Source: Scolanthus callimorphus
Lineage: Eukaryota > Cnidaria > Anthozoa > Actiniaria > Edwardsiidae
DNA: 64,000 nt
Direction: 5' to 3'
Assembly: GCA_033964015.1 (NCBI GenBank)
Contig: CM066913.1
Location: 6,485,169 to 6,549,168, forward strand
The notes under the pieces were generated by a model. The model worked only from the letters and a program-made list of their open reading frames with translations. It was not told the origin of the DNA and made no database searches. Each line of letters starts with the position of its first letter. Positions within the stretch are counted from its first letter, which is position 1. A program made the position numbers and the translations under genes. Positions 31,951 to 44,200 of the stretch are shown in pieces.

Positions 31951-32760
31951 CCTGCTCCTGCGGCCTGATGGGCTATTGGCCCGTAGCCCTTTCGGGCTCG
32001 AGGTAATAATAATAATAATGCTTTATTTTGCCACTGTGGGCCTCATCAGGATTAATAATAATACTAAAATAATAAATAAAGCTATACAAATATCTAAATT
32101 ATATATATATATAAATCTATAAAATTATAAAGTTTTTAATGACCTGCTTTTCATGAGGGCCGTGCAAATAATAATAATATATTTATATATTATAAATAAA
32201 TGAATAAATATACGTTCTTATAGAAGAAACGTTCTTTTATAGTTCATAGAAGATTATGGCAGCCTGTGCGAAAAGTATTCAGACTGCTTGCTTGCCGCAG
32301 CTCGACTGGCAGGCTATTCCACAGCACCGCACCGCTATAGCCGAAACTATTTTTGAGATAATTTGTGCGGGGCTGGGGAATAGCAAGTTTGCCAATCAGG
32401 TCTAATGTCAATGACGCGTTCTGATTGGTTGAGCTACTAGCAGGGGCGTTGTCGAAACGTCAGTCACACAAACAGTCCTTCTAAGGACTACATCCACCCG
32501 GATGATCATATAACAAATATTGTTACTTCGACAAACATTCATACACCTTTGACCTCATGGGAAATTGACTCAGAGCCCATTCGGGGCTGTTCCCCCGTGT
32601 ATAAGAACCTGGAACAACTCACCAGCTGCGTCACAAAAGCTTCCTTTGTTTAGTAGAACGAATCATGATGAAAGGAGAGCTGAACACAAAGGTGTCCTCT
32701 GGGAATGGTTCTTACATGGCGGATTTACCCCCATTGGGGCTCGACGAATACCTTATTGGT
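31951..32760. repeat. Mosaic of short palindromic repeats and AT microsatellites
   Basis: Contains GGGCTATTGGCCCGTAGCCC with TTTCGGGCTCGAGG (about 31969-32003), (AAT)n at about 32004-32020 and (AT)n near 32100. TCTGATTGGTTGAGCTACTAG (about 32421) and GACTCAGAGCCCATTCGGG (about 32568) both recur at 50272-50515. These are pieces of one dispersed element family. Confidence 0.65.
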
Positions 32761-33310
32761 ACTAATTTTCGCGGCACAATAATTTCGCGAAAAAAAGGTC
32801 GGCATATTTCACACGGGTCTTTATTTTCGCGTGGGTGCAAAATTAGTTTCTTAGAAATTAATTTTCGCGAAAATGAAAAAAACCCATGTTATTTCGAGAA
32901 TTTTATTATTATTTTCTTATTATTATTCTTATTACTTCTTATTGCTGAAAATCATATAGAAACCGCATCATCTACAATAACCGCATCATCTACAATAATG
33001 GTCAAAGACATGATCCTTATGCTTAACGTTCTTTGCAATTGTATATAGATATTTACATTGTAGCCGTGAATTCTTCATTAAATTGAGAAAACAAGAAATA
33101 TAGGAGGGTATAAAATTTCGCGACATTAAAGTTCGCGGCGCGCATTTTTTTTTTCACGTCGCTTTAAGTTCGCGATTTTTTTTAAATCGCGAAATTAAAG
33201 CGTCAAAAGATCATAAAATATAAAGTATGCCGTATTGTAACCGAGTCAGCATACACGATCAAACAAAACAGCCTCATATAACCCTCCTATAAAACTTTTA
33301 TTTTTATTTT
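32760..33310. repeat. TTCGCG-rich repeat region
   Basis: Multiple ATTTTCGCG, AATTTCGCGA and AGTTCGCG words in both orientations flank a low-complexity ATT/TTA core (32905-33000). It resembles the subterminal repeats of a non-autonomous DNA element. Ends were not resolved. Confidence 0.5.
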
Positions 33311-33334
33311 CCTCATATGTAGCTATCAATTCCA

Positions 33335-34288
33335 TCAGACTTTTGCCTCAAAATCAGTTTTACATGTACGCCACCGATAAGCAATGTTACTCCTTTCCTT
33401 TTTAAACAAGCGCCTAATTTCCGCCCGAAAGTCCCTCTTCATTATAGCATATACAACTCCATTGGCAGCTGAATTAACGTGGTAAAGGATGCGCGTAATA
33501 GCTACCACCTCGATGGAGGATTCCAAAAAGAACACATAATTCAGCAGGCCTTTATAAGTTGACAAAGAAAAGCATAAATCGAAAACCGCTACTAAAACTC
33601 CAACAAAGTGTACATTCCAAGCCTTTCTACGGCAATGGTAATCTTTGGCTGGGATGTTGTAGTTAAAGTTTACTTGTGATCGTTGCTGCTTTGAGTAGTT
33701 TGTTTTTCCCTTGATTATACAGATCATCTTGAGGTAAGCAACCGTTAGAAGAACCGACGGCAAGACTTCCGTCAAGAACAAGAAAACTACTTGAGCTCGG
33801 CCAAAGGAGGCGTACAAGCCATTCATGACACAAACAAAGTATGGAACAGCTGCCAAAATACCGAGAATCCAAGCCGAAGCTGTTAAGCATTTGACGCGTT
33901 TCTTGTTCATAAGAACTTGGTATCGCAACGGATTTACCACGGCAACGTAACGATCCAAAACCAATGCACAAAGGTTAAACACGGAAGACTTGACGGTAAG
34001 ATCATAGATAAATTTAACAATCCACCAGTTGCACTGAGTTGGGTAAAATAAAGTACATGTCATCTCTAGCGGTAGCATAAGAACAGTGACAGACAAATCT
34101 GCCAAGCCTAGCGAGAAAATGAAGACGTTTGGAGTCGTTTGCAACCTCGAGCGTGTCGCGATAAGAAAAAGTATAGAGCCGTTTCCAAAAAACGAAACTA
34201 GAAATATTAAGCAGCGTACAAACCAGAACCAAGACGAAGAAGGATTAAGGGAAAATATGGGGTTTCTGTTTGTCGAATTAAGCTCCAT
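33335..34288 (-). CDS. Class A GPCR 3 (orphan, paralogue of GPCR 2)
   Basis: Single exon of 317 residues if started at the ATG complementary to 34286-34288 (MELNSTNRNPIF), which aligns with the start of GPCR 2. An upstream in-frame Met at 34450 would add an unlikely 54-residue leader. TM1 has FFGNGSILFLI; TM2 SLGLADLSVTVLMLPLEM; loop CNWW; LDRYVAVVNP after TM3; TM6 VAVFDLCFSLSTYK without CWxP; TM7 NSAANGVVYAIMK. The tail is basic. It shares the CxWW, FDLCF, YK...NYV and RILYH blocks with GPCR 2, so the pair arose by duplication. Confidence 0.9.
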   Translation of the reverse strand: MELNSTNRNPIFSLNPSSSWFWFVRCLIFLVSFFGNGSILFLIATRSRLQTTPNVFIFSLGLADLSVTVLMLPLEMTCTLFYPTQCNWWIVKFIYDLTVKSSVFNLCALVLDRYVAVVNPLRYQVLMNKKRVKCLTASAWILGILAAVPYFVCVMNGLYASFGRAQVVFLFLTEVLPSVLLTVAYLKMICIIKGKTNYSKQQRSQVNFNYNIPAKDYHCRRKAWNVHFVGVLVAVFDLCFSLSTYKGLLNYVFFLESSIEVVAITRILYHVNSAANGVVYAIMKRDFRAEIRRLFKKERSNIAYRWRTCKTDFEAKV

Positions 34289-34902
34289 GTAATAGAATTC
34301 AGAATTCAACAAGATAGCGGATATCCGCGGCGCTTTCGGCTGATTTAGATGTCCCCGCGTGCAGATGTCAACGACAGTCTCAGCAGTCTGTACTTCTATG
34401 AGTAAGAGCTCATTATAATTCGACTCCTTTAGTTGTATGCCTCGAATCACAAGACGGAGGGGGATGACTTCATTTCATCAAAGGTTCTTTTTTCCTCTTA
34501 AGTAAAATTTAATAACGAAACCAGTCTTGTTTCATGTTGTCAATCAATACTGTTGACAAAGATCGTTTTAACACAGATGTGCGCATCAGGTGATCAGGTG
34601 ATCAGAATGATTTGTTCTTGGCTGGTACGAAACAGACGATTATACGAAGTGGTCAGTCTTAAAAAGAACTTTCGGTTACGTACAACTATAGTTATTGGCA
34701 GATTCCACTCGTTGAAGACGCATCGGACATTTGATCCTCAGCAGGCCCGAAGCCAGAAAAAAAATGGTTACCGAGGCAGAGTGTGCCAGCTGATTTCCAG
34801 AAAAAAAATAGTTATACAATTTTCTTCCAATTATGAAGCAGGAAGTTAAACTGCTAGTTTATCATTAACACAAATTTTCACCGCTTGCCTCATGCCGTAG
34901 GG
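34289..34902. other. Upstream of GPCR 3; non-coding
   Basis: Contains the probable promoter of GPCR 3. No other gene is supported. Confidence 0.4.
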
Positions 34903-35352
34903 CCTGCATTTCATTTAAAGGGAGCATTCATTATTTATGAGAAGGGGTGGGCTTGCAAGATTTCTCATTCAGCCCCCAAAACCTCGTAACCCCCCTCCAA
35001 GTATCAATAAAAACCTCAAAACCCCTTTAGGCAATTTTTATAATGATGATAGCCCCCCTCTCCCCCTTTAGATCAGGACGAAATGTTGGGACATCTAGAT
35101 ACCAAGTAGACTATTTCCTGTATTTTTAGGACATTTCCTGCGTGCATGAACAGTTTGTTGTAATTTTACAGGCGTGCATCCTATTGTATCCATATGTTGA
35201 ATTAAAGTCACTGCCATAAAACGTAGATGGCCCCTCACAGTTGTTTTCATATTTTCTGGTGACCGAACGTGTCCGAATTTACCATGCCCCCCCCCCCCCT
35301 TAATTCTTGCAAGCCCACCCCCTGGCATAAATAATGAATGCTTCCTAAAATG
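34903..35352. mobile_element. ~450-bp inverted-repeat element
   Basis: AGCATTCATTATTTATG near 34924 with GGGGTGGGCTTGCAAGA just inside faces its complement TCTTGCAAGCCCACCCC and CATAAATAATGAATGCT near 35305-35343. C-rich runs CCCCCC fill both arms. Target duplication not resolved; no coding. Confidence 0.72.
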
Positions 35353-35647
35353 GGTACTCACGCAGGTGATTACATTTTTTTACTTCCTTTTTTCTATACC
35401 CTCACGTTTGGAGCCGTATACTAAATTATCTAGAGGAAGCGACATACGCGCGGAGCTGGTATGGCATTTATCCCGGCGTGTCGTCTCGAACAGTCGGAGA
35501 TCGAACCGAATCGAACCTCGGATCGTCCGATCTGGTTCGAGCCCTTTAGAGATCGAACCGGATCGTACTCACTCAAAAATCTGGAGATCGAACTAGATCG
35601 AACCCAGATCGAACTTGATCGAACAATAAAATTAATTACCTATGTGA

Positions 35648-36183
35648 CGTGACGTAATTGTAGCGGCGTACACGAATTTATATCAACATACCTGCAAACC
35701 CTGAAAACTCCAAAAACCGGGAGATTTTGTCTCAACCCGGGAGATTTTGTCACAAATACAACAACTGTATGAGAAAATCGCAAGAAATTTACCCGGGAGA
35801 TATACAGTAAATATATGGAAAGTTTCAATTTTTTTCCCGGGAGACTGAGAGTTAAAACCGGGAGTCTCCCGCGTAAACCGGGAGAGTTGGCAGGTATGTA
35901 TCAAGTACCTATCACACCAGACGAACTGATACCTCCCTGGCAGTTTCAACAACCGTGTACGCCGGTAAACGTCACGTGTGTTGTTAAGGGCTGCCAAAAC
36001 TGCCCTTTTGAAACAAGGATTGGGGACATATACGTCGCGATGAGGAAAATTGGAGATCGAGGCCCAGCTTTTAAAGAAGTTGACACTGAAGGAACTCTGA
36101 GACATTACGAAAGCACCCGACGAAAACCAGTCAGGGGGGTTGTGTTTTGTCCCATTTTGGTCATGTTTATATCAGTTCAATAA
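35648..36183 (+). pseudogene. Unrecognised ORF carried in the CCCGGCG element
   Basis: A frame open from 35648 is cut by the 212-bp element at 35687-35898. With that element and one TATCAA removed it runs 105 codons to TAA at 36181-36183. The part after the insertion includes VPITPDELIPPWQFQQP, four cysteines in a CxxxxxxC..GCxxCPF pattern and an IYVAMRKIGDRG segment. I do not recognise the family. It has protein-like composition unlike its surroundings and could be an exon captured from a host gene. Confidence 0.4.
35687..35898. mobile_element. 212-bp nested inverted-repeat element
   Basis: The ends CATACCTGC and GCAGGTATG are flanked by TATCAA (35681-35686 and 35899-35904). Inside, CCGGGAGATTTTGTC is repeated and CCCGGGAGA/TCTCCCG words occur in both orientations. 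Non-coding; it sits inside the element at 35472-36489. Confidence 0.85.
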
Positions 36184-36975
36184 ATGAAAATACTATTTAC
36201 GAGACACTAAAAGCTTAATAATTTATAGGTTCCCGATTAGATAACACTGAACAGAGTGCATAGATAGCGTAGCCCCGAATTCTGACATGTTTTATTACTA
36301 TCGAACTAGATCGAACTGGATCGAACGATCCGAGGAAGATCGTACGATCTAGTTCGGAGATCGTACTCACCCAAATTCTACAGTTCGATCCGGTTCGATC
36401 TCAAAAGAGCTCGAACCGTATCGAACGATCCGCGTTCGATCCGGTTCGAGCTCTTTTTAGTTCGATTTGGTTGGAGACGACACGCCGGGCATTTATCTTC
36501 GAGTGTTCAAATTTTGATATCTCAAAGAAAGAAGCCTAGCCTGTATTTTCAGCCGTCGTTTTTTCCCTTCACTCGCACTCTACCGCAACAAATGTGTGAG
36601 ATTAGGGAGGAAAGACAACTAAAAATTCAGGCTAGAGAAACCCATGCTCTCAAAGTATCATGTACTTAATGTGCAGTCCGTCCGGCCGCAAAAAGCAAAC
36701 AACCGAGTCAGCGAAATAAAACGGCATGCATTTCCATCGCACCATCGGCTAATAAATTTTAGGGAATGTAGGTTGCGATATTTTCGATTGAATTAGTTAG
36801 ACTATGTATATAAATTTGTTTCCAAATAGTTAAATGTCGAGATGTGTACACACATTTCTACTCCTAACAACATCAAATGAAAATATTTTAACAAAGTCGC
36901 ACTGGTCCGCACTAGCTCGGTCGCACTCGCACTGATGAGCTTTGCCGCGCGTGGAGTGGGGCGAGTCGGCCCAAA

Positions 36976-37051
36976 ATGGCGGTCCAGATAAGAGTTCTGC
37001 AGTTGAACTCCGGGGAAAATCTGGAAAATAAGCTCTTTAGACTCCAGAAAG
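36976..37051 (+). CDS. AGL: AGL exon 1
   Basis: The start ATG is followed by [20 protein letters not shown] and RLQKG, then donor G|GTAAAC at 37052; phase 1. It matches the beginning of AGL proteins (an LNxxE.LE..LFRLxxG block). Confidence 0.85.
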
Positions 37052-40000
37052 GTAAACCTCCTCTCGCTTATTTTGTATGAATGGGCTTGAGCACAAATCA
37101 GACTTCCAGTTTGCTGCATTTTAAGCTGCTTGGTAGTTTATTTTCGAAGTAATTCCCAAATACAAGCGTCGATTTGTCAAAATGTGTCCATCGGCTTCGC
37201 CGGTTGATCGAAGCTGTCGCCTTGCTGTTGTTTACCTCTTGCCTGTAATTTGAACTGGCTTCATTTTCTTAGTATGTAATTAATGTCATTTGTTTACGAT
37301 GTGTTCAATACGTCTCGAAAGTCGTCGTCTTTGAAAATCTAGAAAAGAATTCGTGAACGCTGAAGCAAATGTTTGCTCTGGAATTTCGAGTGGGTGGCGG
37401 GATTTGCATATGATCTTATCTTCAAAGACTATGCAAACAGTTTTCTTATAGTGACTCTGACTGCAAAATAGTATTATTATTATTGGTGTATCATTATTGT
37501 AGATGGATATTATTAAAAATATTCAGAATCCGATTTTGATAGTCACATTGATACTTTTGTCACATGGCCAACCAGACCAGAACAGCCAAAACACAGCTCA
37601 AAGTACTTGTTATTTTGAATTACAGGATGGGTTCTCCATTTCACACTGGCCCCCTCACTACAGCCATATAATGTTGGGCTATTCTGCAACCATCCTCAAC
37701 CAGGAAAAGCATTTAACAGAAAGACATACAATGAACTGAAGTGGACAAACCCTCTGAAAGGCAAATGTGACAATGGAGATCGATATGCAGAGTTAAAAGT
37801 TCATCAACCTGGATCATTTCATTTTTATGCTACTCATAAGGATGATAATATTGAGGAAAGGTAGGCAAACTGCCATCTGAAAAATCAAAAGGATTAATTC
37901 ATAGCTTACATTAAAGTAAAGATAATTTATGTTACTTGCATTTTCCAGGACAGCAGCTCAATATCAATGCAGTGGGTACTTTACCGTGGATCCTACTCTT
38001 CACATCACCAAGAATGAAACCCTCCCATTGGACTCGGTCTGTCTGCAGACTGTACTGTCAAAGTGTCTTGGGCCTCTCTCAGAGTGGATGGACCGCCTAC
38101 AAATCAGCAAGGACTCTGGCTATAACGTCATCCATTTTACTCCCTTGTCAGAACTTGGTGGCTCACACTCGTCTTACTCTCTTCTTGATCAGCTAAAATT
38201 AAACCACACCTTCAATGAACCAGGGTCCAAAAAGCCCACCACTCACAGTGACATAAAGAAATTCTTGGATAAAATGAAGAAAGAATGGAAAATCCTATCC
38301 ATTGTTGATATAGTGCTTAATCACTCTGCTAACGAGTCACAGTGGTTGTGGGATCATCCAGAATGCTCATATAATGTATGCAATTCGCCACACTTGCGAC
38401 CAGCTTTTCTGCTCGATAGACTGTTATGGCATTTTACATGTGATATTGAGGATGGAAAATATGCTGCAAGGGGAATTCCACCAGAGGTCAATAATGAACA
38501 CCAGGTTCATTTGGTTGGAGAAATATTAAGGTAATGTACCACAGCCAGATGCTGGGGTTGGGACAAACAAATGTACCTATTTGTAGGTAACATTTTTATT
38601 AATCTTGCTCCAGAAATTCTAGTAAATAAATTATTATAAAAGGAGATGACCCTCTATGATGCCAGGGGGGTTCTCCTATAAGGTCCAATTGCCTCTTCTT
38701 GAAATAAACTATGCAGGGCCTGTGGTTTGATGCGGGATTTTTCCTGAAATTATGCGCGATTTTTTCTGAAATTATGCGCTAAAATTTTGAAATTATGCGC
38801 TAAAAATACGAAATTATGCGCGATTGCGCAATATTTTTTTTACAAGTGCCGTAACATATTTTGCTCTTTTCGCCTGTTTGTTACGTGGATATAGCTGCTA
38901 TTTAACTTTAACAACTTTTGTTTGTCTATAAAATGCTCTGTGATGAGTTCCAATCGCTTCGCTTTACTAAATGATGCTACATTTTCTTCCAAGGGAGACG
39001 TGTGTTTTCGCTTTTAATAAAGCTTATTACTTTCTTACAAAAAAAACGTTACCAACTACCGGTAACTTCCGTTACACGGTAGTAAAGATTAGTAAGTCTG
39101 GTCTTCTTTCGTTAACTTGTCTCAGACCAAAGCACACTTTTTTCATACCGCAGGGATCATAGCAACGCACTCCTCTCCAACCATGAACTAAACGGTCACA
39201 AAAGCTATACGCATACTAACAGAGCTATCGTTACGATCTCTCATTATCACAAACATCGTTGCGCTTGTTTGCCGTCGTTCTGCGCGTAATTATCAAAATT
39301 AATCCTGATCGCGAGAGCGATCTGCACTATCGTTGGAGGTAGTGTAAGAGCTTTATAAAACCGGAAACGTGCCACGTTATTGTCAGTGTTTTTTGTTGTT
39401 ATCGAGCTGTTGGTGTGCCTGGTATTTTCGCGTTGTTGTTTGTGAAATGAAATTGCTACTGTAACAATAACAAAGATCCATGAAAAAGCGTAATGTCATG
39501 TGATCAATATGAACTGCATAAAGTCGACCGTGTTTATCGTGGTTAGTGTTCTGTTCCGACTTATTTTACTTTGTAAGATATCCAAAGCGCAAACATATTT
39601 GAATCTATCTTGCTCAGCTGGAAATATTAGTTAGTTGGCCAATTAGGCACGTTTTATTGCTTTTCGATATCAGTTCCCGGCGCGACGCTATTAGCATAGA
39701 ACGCCTTGTTATTCTCATTTCTATCGAATTGTTTTGACGTTGGACAGACGATTTCAGAAGAAATGTATCACTCTTGTGAGAAAAAATAGGAAAGAAAGTT
39801 TGAAATTCACCAAGGAATGATGCCTTTTTGATGTTTTCACAATTTTGGGAAATTATGCGCGATTATGCGGGATTTGACAGATTATGCGCATTATGCGGAG
39901 AAAGCCAAATTATGCGTTTCCGTACCAGCGCATCAAACCACGGGCCCTGACTATGGGAAAAGACAAATTGGACATAGGAGTTTATACATGTATATACATG

Positions 40001-41152
40001 CATGTGTGGAACAGGTTACCTGAGGAGGTATGATTAATATTAAATGCTTTTAAATCTAAATTAAGTAGCTACCTCCAGCTTCTTTGATGGCTTTTAGAAA
40101 AGTGTGTATCATTATTATTTTAATCCAATGTTAGTGCTGTTGTGTAATTTTTAGTTATAAACACAATTTGGCTTATATGAACTACCATTTTGAAGAGACT
40201 TTTTAGTATCTATCTATCTGTCCATCATAACAACAAGGAACTAGGTTTCAATTCCAAAAGACTCACACTATTTCGTGCATAATAATTGTTGTTTTTATTT
40301 TTATTAGGAATGAACTGATCCCAACCTTAAATCTATGGGAGTTCTTTTGTGTTGATGTAGAAAAAATAGTGGACCAATTTAAAGCAACCATCATCAAACC
40401 CAGGCCAAAGAAGTCACCCCTAGAGCTTGCCCCAAAAGAACTTTGTATAACAACAAGCCCATTGTATCAGCGCAACGCTGCATCAGTAGATATGAATCTG
40501 GCCATCAGACTTTTGACATTGACAGGTACGTGCAGTAAACATTGTGCCACACCTTTAAAGAGTCTGTGTCAGCCTCCATTTTGACAGCATAGCAACATAC
40601 CAAGTCAGAGAAAACATTCATTTCAATCAGCTAATTTAGAGAATAAAGAGCAATGTTATCGAAACTTGGTTTTTAGATGTTAAAAAGAGATTTCTACACA
40701 TAATGTGTCTTCTTATCGGTATACCAAAATGAAACAATAACAAAGGAGTGGATGACACAGGCTCTTTAAGTAATGTTTTTAGTTACTGAACAGTATGGCA
40801 ACTTAACTGATTATTGTTAAAAAATAATTAATTTGAGATGCACCTTTTGCACTATTCTTTAAGTGAATATCACTATATGAAACTCTTTTTCTTCGTATTA
40901 ACATTCATGTTGTATCTCAAATTAGTATATACCAAATCAGTGAATAGTAATTTTCGCACGCTCTGATTGGTTCCTGAAATAGTAGATATCAAACACTATT
41001 CACTATTTACTCAAAATGGCGGCTCGTTTCGTGCACAATACTGCATTTTCAATCTTTAATCACCGTATTTTATTCTACTGATTTGGTATATACAAAACAA
41101 CTATCCCCCTCAGGGTTGGCACCTAGCGGTGGATATATACCTCGACGCTTCA

Positions 41153-41203
<51 letters not shown>

Positions 41204-44200
41204 TAATTACTGCTGGTACATGACCTTACTTTGGATCTTGTGGTATCATATTACTAGATTTATTCTAAAACGAATGGATATGGTCCAGCAAAGGGTTAAT
41301 TGAGCACTAAAAATGGGCAAAATAACTGAAACCGGAACGTGTTCATTTTTCATGAGTAGGAAAAATTGGGGTGTGGTAGTGTCCACGTAACAATATAATA
41401 TAAGCACTATAGCCAAATGTGTACAATGATAAGTTCAAGGCATTACACTCCTTGAAAACAGCTGTAATTTTTCTAGAACCATGCTTAATGCTTTACATGT
41501 ACTGCTATCATTTTGCAAGCTTGTTTGTTAATAATAAATTATTGTTTATTTTTTATCAGGCCTGAAGCTGCTTCTGAGGAGTGCCTTCAGATGTGCTGTG
41601 AGGCTCTCAGAAAACATTTAATCAGCCTGAATGATGCCATTAGAGATGGTGAACTGCAGGATCACATCGATGCTGCCATTGGCAATATACAATCAACCAT
41701 GAGATATGAACGAATTGCTGAACATGGACCAACACACCCCACTGTTTCCAGGAAAGATCCTCTAGTAACCAGGTAAAGTATTAATTTGTACTTTTAGAAC
41801 CTTTGTAAGCACTATTATAATGGTTCTATATCATACTTGAGGGAAGTACGCAAAGTCATAGCTAGAGGAGAGCAGAGAATATCCCAGCCTAGCTGGCCAC
41901 GAAGTGCGCTAGAGCTACATAGCTCTCAGTATCACTCGCTACAGTACAGCCTGGATGTACGTTCACATTTTTTTCGTGTAGTGTGGGTGTAGTGTGGATG
42001 TAGTCTTGGATTGAGTGTACTACACTCAGCAAACTACACGCAGATCTCTGCCTAATTATCAAGCTGATATCCAGAGTACGCAAACAAGCTAACTGACTAA
42101 GGCGTGCTTTGAATCTTTCCATGTCCGACTTGCTGACTTCACTGTAGAACTTTGCGTTTGGAGTTTACAGGAAACTCTTGCAATAAATAGCACATCATGA
42201 TAAAAGGTGATCCTTGAGACCTAGCGAATGCCCTTAAAGAAATTTTTTTGATGCGAGTTTACAGCGCGAGGGATAAAAGCACCTAAACATGCTCAATTGA
42301 CTAAAGCGCGCTTTGAATCTTGTCATGTTCGATTTGCCGACATCACTGTAGATCTTTGCATTTGGAGTTTACAAGGAAAACTACACACATTTTTTGTGTA
42401 ATACTACACCCCCACTACCGGTACATGCACACTACACCCACACTACACGTGTGTAAGTGTTAACATACATCCAAGCTGTAGCTTTCTCAAAAGTTTTTCA
42501 TTTTTGTGTGAAGAGTCATTTATTTGCAGGGTTAAACATACCAGGACAGTATAAAACACCACTGTCCTTGCAAATAAGTTAAATTATTTTATTAAATTAT
42601 TTTCTCCTTTTTTTAAATTTAATATAATTTTTATATATTTAATATATGATATTTTAAGTAACGAAAACATTGATGCTTACAAATGCTTGCTTGTTGTTGG
42701 CAATTGTTTTACAGCTTTTGTTATTTCTTTTTTCTTCTTTCTTTTTTCTATTTTACTTCCTTTTAAGTCCTTAATTTTCTTATTATATTTTCTCTTCTTG
42801 CCTACTCTAGATATTTTACTATGCCAGGAAATGATTTAACCATCAAAGAAGAGGAGGAATTGATGAATTCCAAGCGAGGAGAACACTGCATGGCCCACCA
42901 GGGGTGGTTATTTGGAGGAGACCCCCTGAAAGACTTTGCACGACCAGGCTCCCATGTGTATCTAAGGAGAGAGGTCATTGCCTGGGGGGACAGCATCAAG
43001 CTGCGCTATGGTGACAGACCTGAAGATGCTCCTTTCCTATGGAAACACATGCTGGAATATGCTAAAAGTTGTGCAAGATTGTGTGATGGACTTCGACTAG
43101 ACAACTGCCACAGTACACCACTTCATGTTGCTGAGGTATGTAACACATATGGCCCAGAATAACAGTACCATTTATTCTATACACAGTGACCGTAGGTAAT
43201 TTTGGGCACCTAGTATTACAGCACTTACCAAAGAACATACTATAGAGCGGATTTCACATGACTGTCAAGACTTGTCATGTAATTGCGATTGCTTTGCATT
43301 CTCATTGGCTACCCATTTTTCTCAGCCAATCAAATTCTGTAGTAAATACAATTGTGTAATTACTAAGTAATTGGTTCAGCTTGCAATTGGCTAAGAAAAA
43401 AGCCATTTAGGAGCAAGTCATGATTTCTCTTGATTCTGATTGGCTAGTGATTGCTCAATTGCAATTGTTTTCACAATGGTCATGTGAAATCTGCTCTATT
43501 ACATGTCAATGTATGTTATGTACCTAGTACCTAATCACAGACATGCAATTTTTTAAACCTTAATTTTGATTGGACATAATTTCAAAAAACATTTTGATTG
43601 GTCCAATTAATTTGCTCCCCCTCCCAATACAATACATGTATAAGGCTCTCCATTTGAGTGTTCAGTACTGTGGTTGTTATTGTGTTGTTCTTATTAATTA
43701 TTCATGAATGTTTAAATGTATCTGACATAATTGTTAAATCATGTTATATTTGTCTCATTCCAGTACATGCTTGATGCAGCCCGGAAAGAAAATCCCAACT
43801 TGTATGTCGTAGCTGAGCTGTTCACAGGTTCAGAGGCAATTGACAATGTGTTTGTTAATCGTCTTGGCATTACTTCACTTATTAGAGGTATGTACAACTA
43901 CAATACAATACAGTACTGTATAGTACAGTACTTTTTGTACATGCACATTCTAATGAAATATTATTGCCATCATTACTTACCCTCTCTTTCATTCAATTTT
44001 TCAAGAAACTGGTGTTACATCTCCTCACAGGAGAGGTCCACCAGAGATACCTTCTTGTAACTGATCTCTGTGATACCTCTCGCTCTTTTAATGTCTATTA
44101 ATTATTCTCAGAGGCCATGTCAGCTCATGATGCTCATGAGGAGGGGAGGCTCATCTACCGGTATGGAGGAGAGCCTGTTGGAGCCTTTATGGATCCCTTA

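Larger units (their letters stand above)
35472..36489. mobile_element. 1,018-bp CCCGGCG-ended element with internal ORF
   Basis: The ends CCCGGCGTGTCGTCTC and GAGACGACACGCCGGG are perfect inverted repeats, flanked by CATTTAT (35465-35471 and 36490-36496). Subterminal zones (35490-35625 and 36300-36475) are packed with GATCGAAC/GTTCGATC words. Its ends and repeat style match the element inside LINE B ORF1 (8719-9359). The interior holds a reading frame interrupted by a smaller element. It has no recognisable transposase. Confidence 0.85.

Noticed and set aside
34289..34450. 54-residue N-terminal extension of GPCR 3
   Set aside because: It has no counterpart in the paralogue GPCR 2, whose start aligns with the ATG at 34286-34288.
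36802..37119. 105-residue minus-strand ORF opposite AGL exon 1
   Set aside because: It overlaps a well-supported first exon with a matching donor and has no motif of its own.
41889..42122. 77-residue minus-strand ORF in AGL intron 5
   Set aside because: It lies in and across the inverted-repeat element at 41945-42480 and shows no conserved motif.
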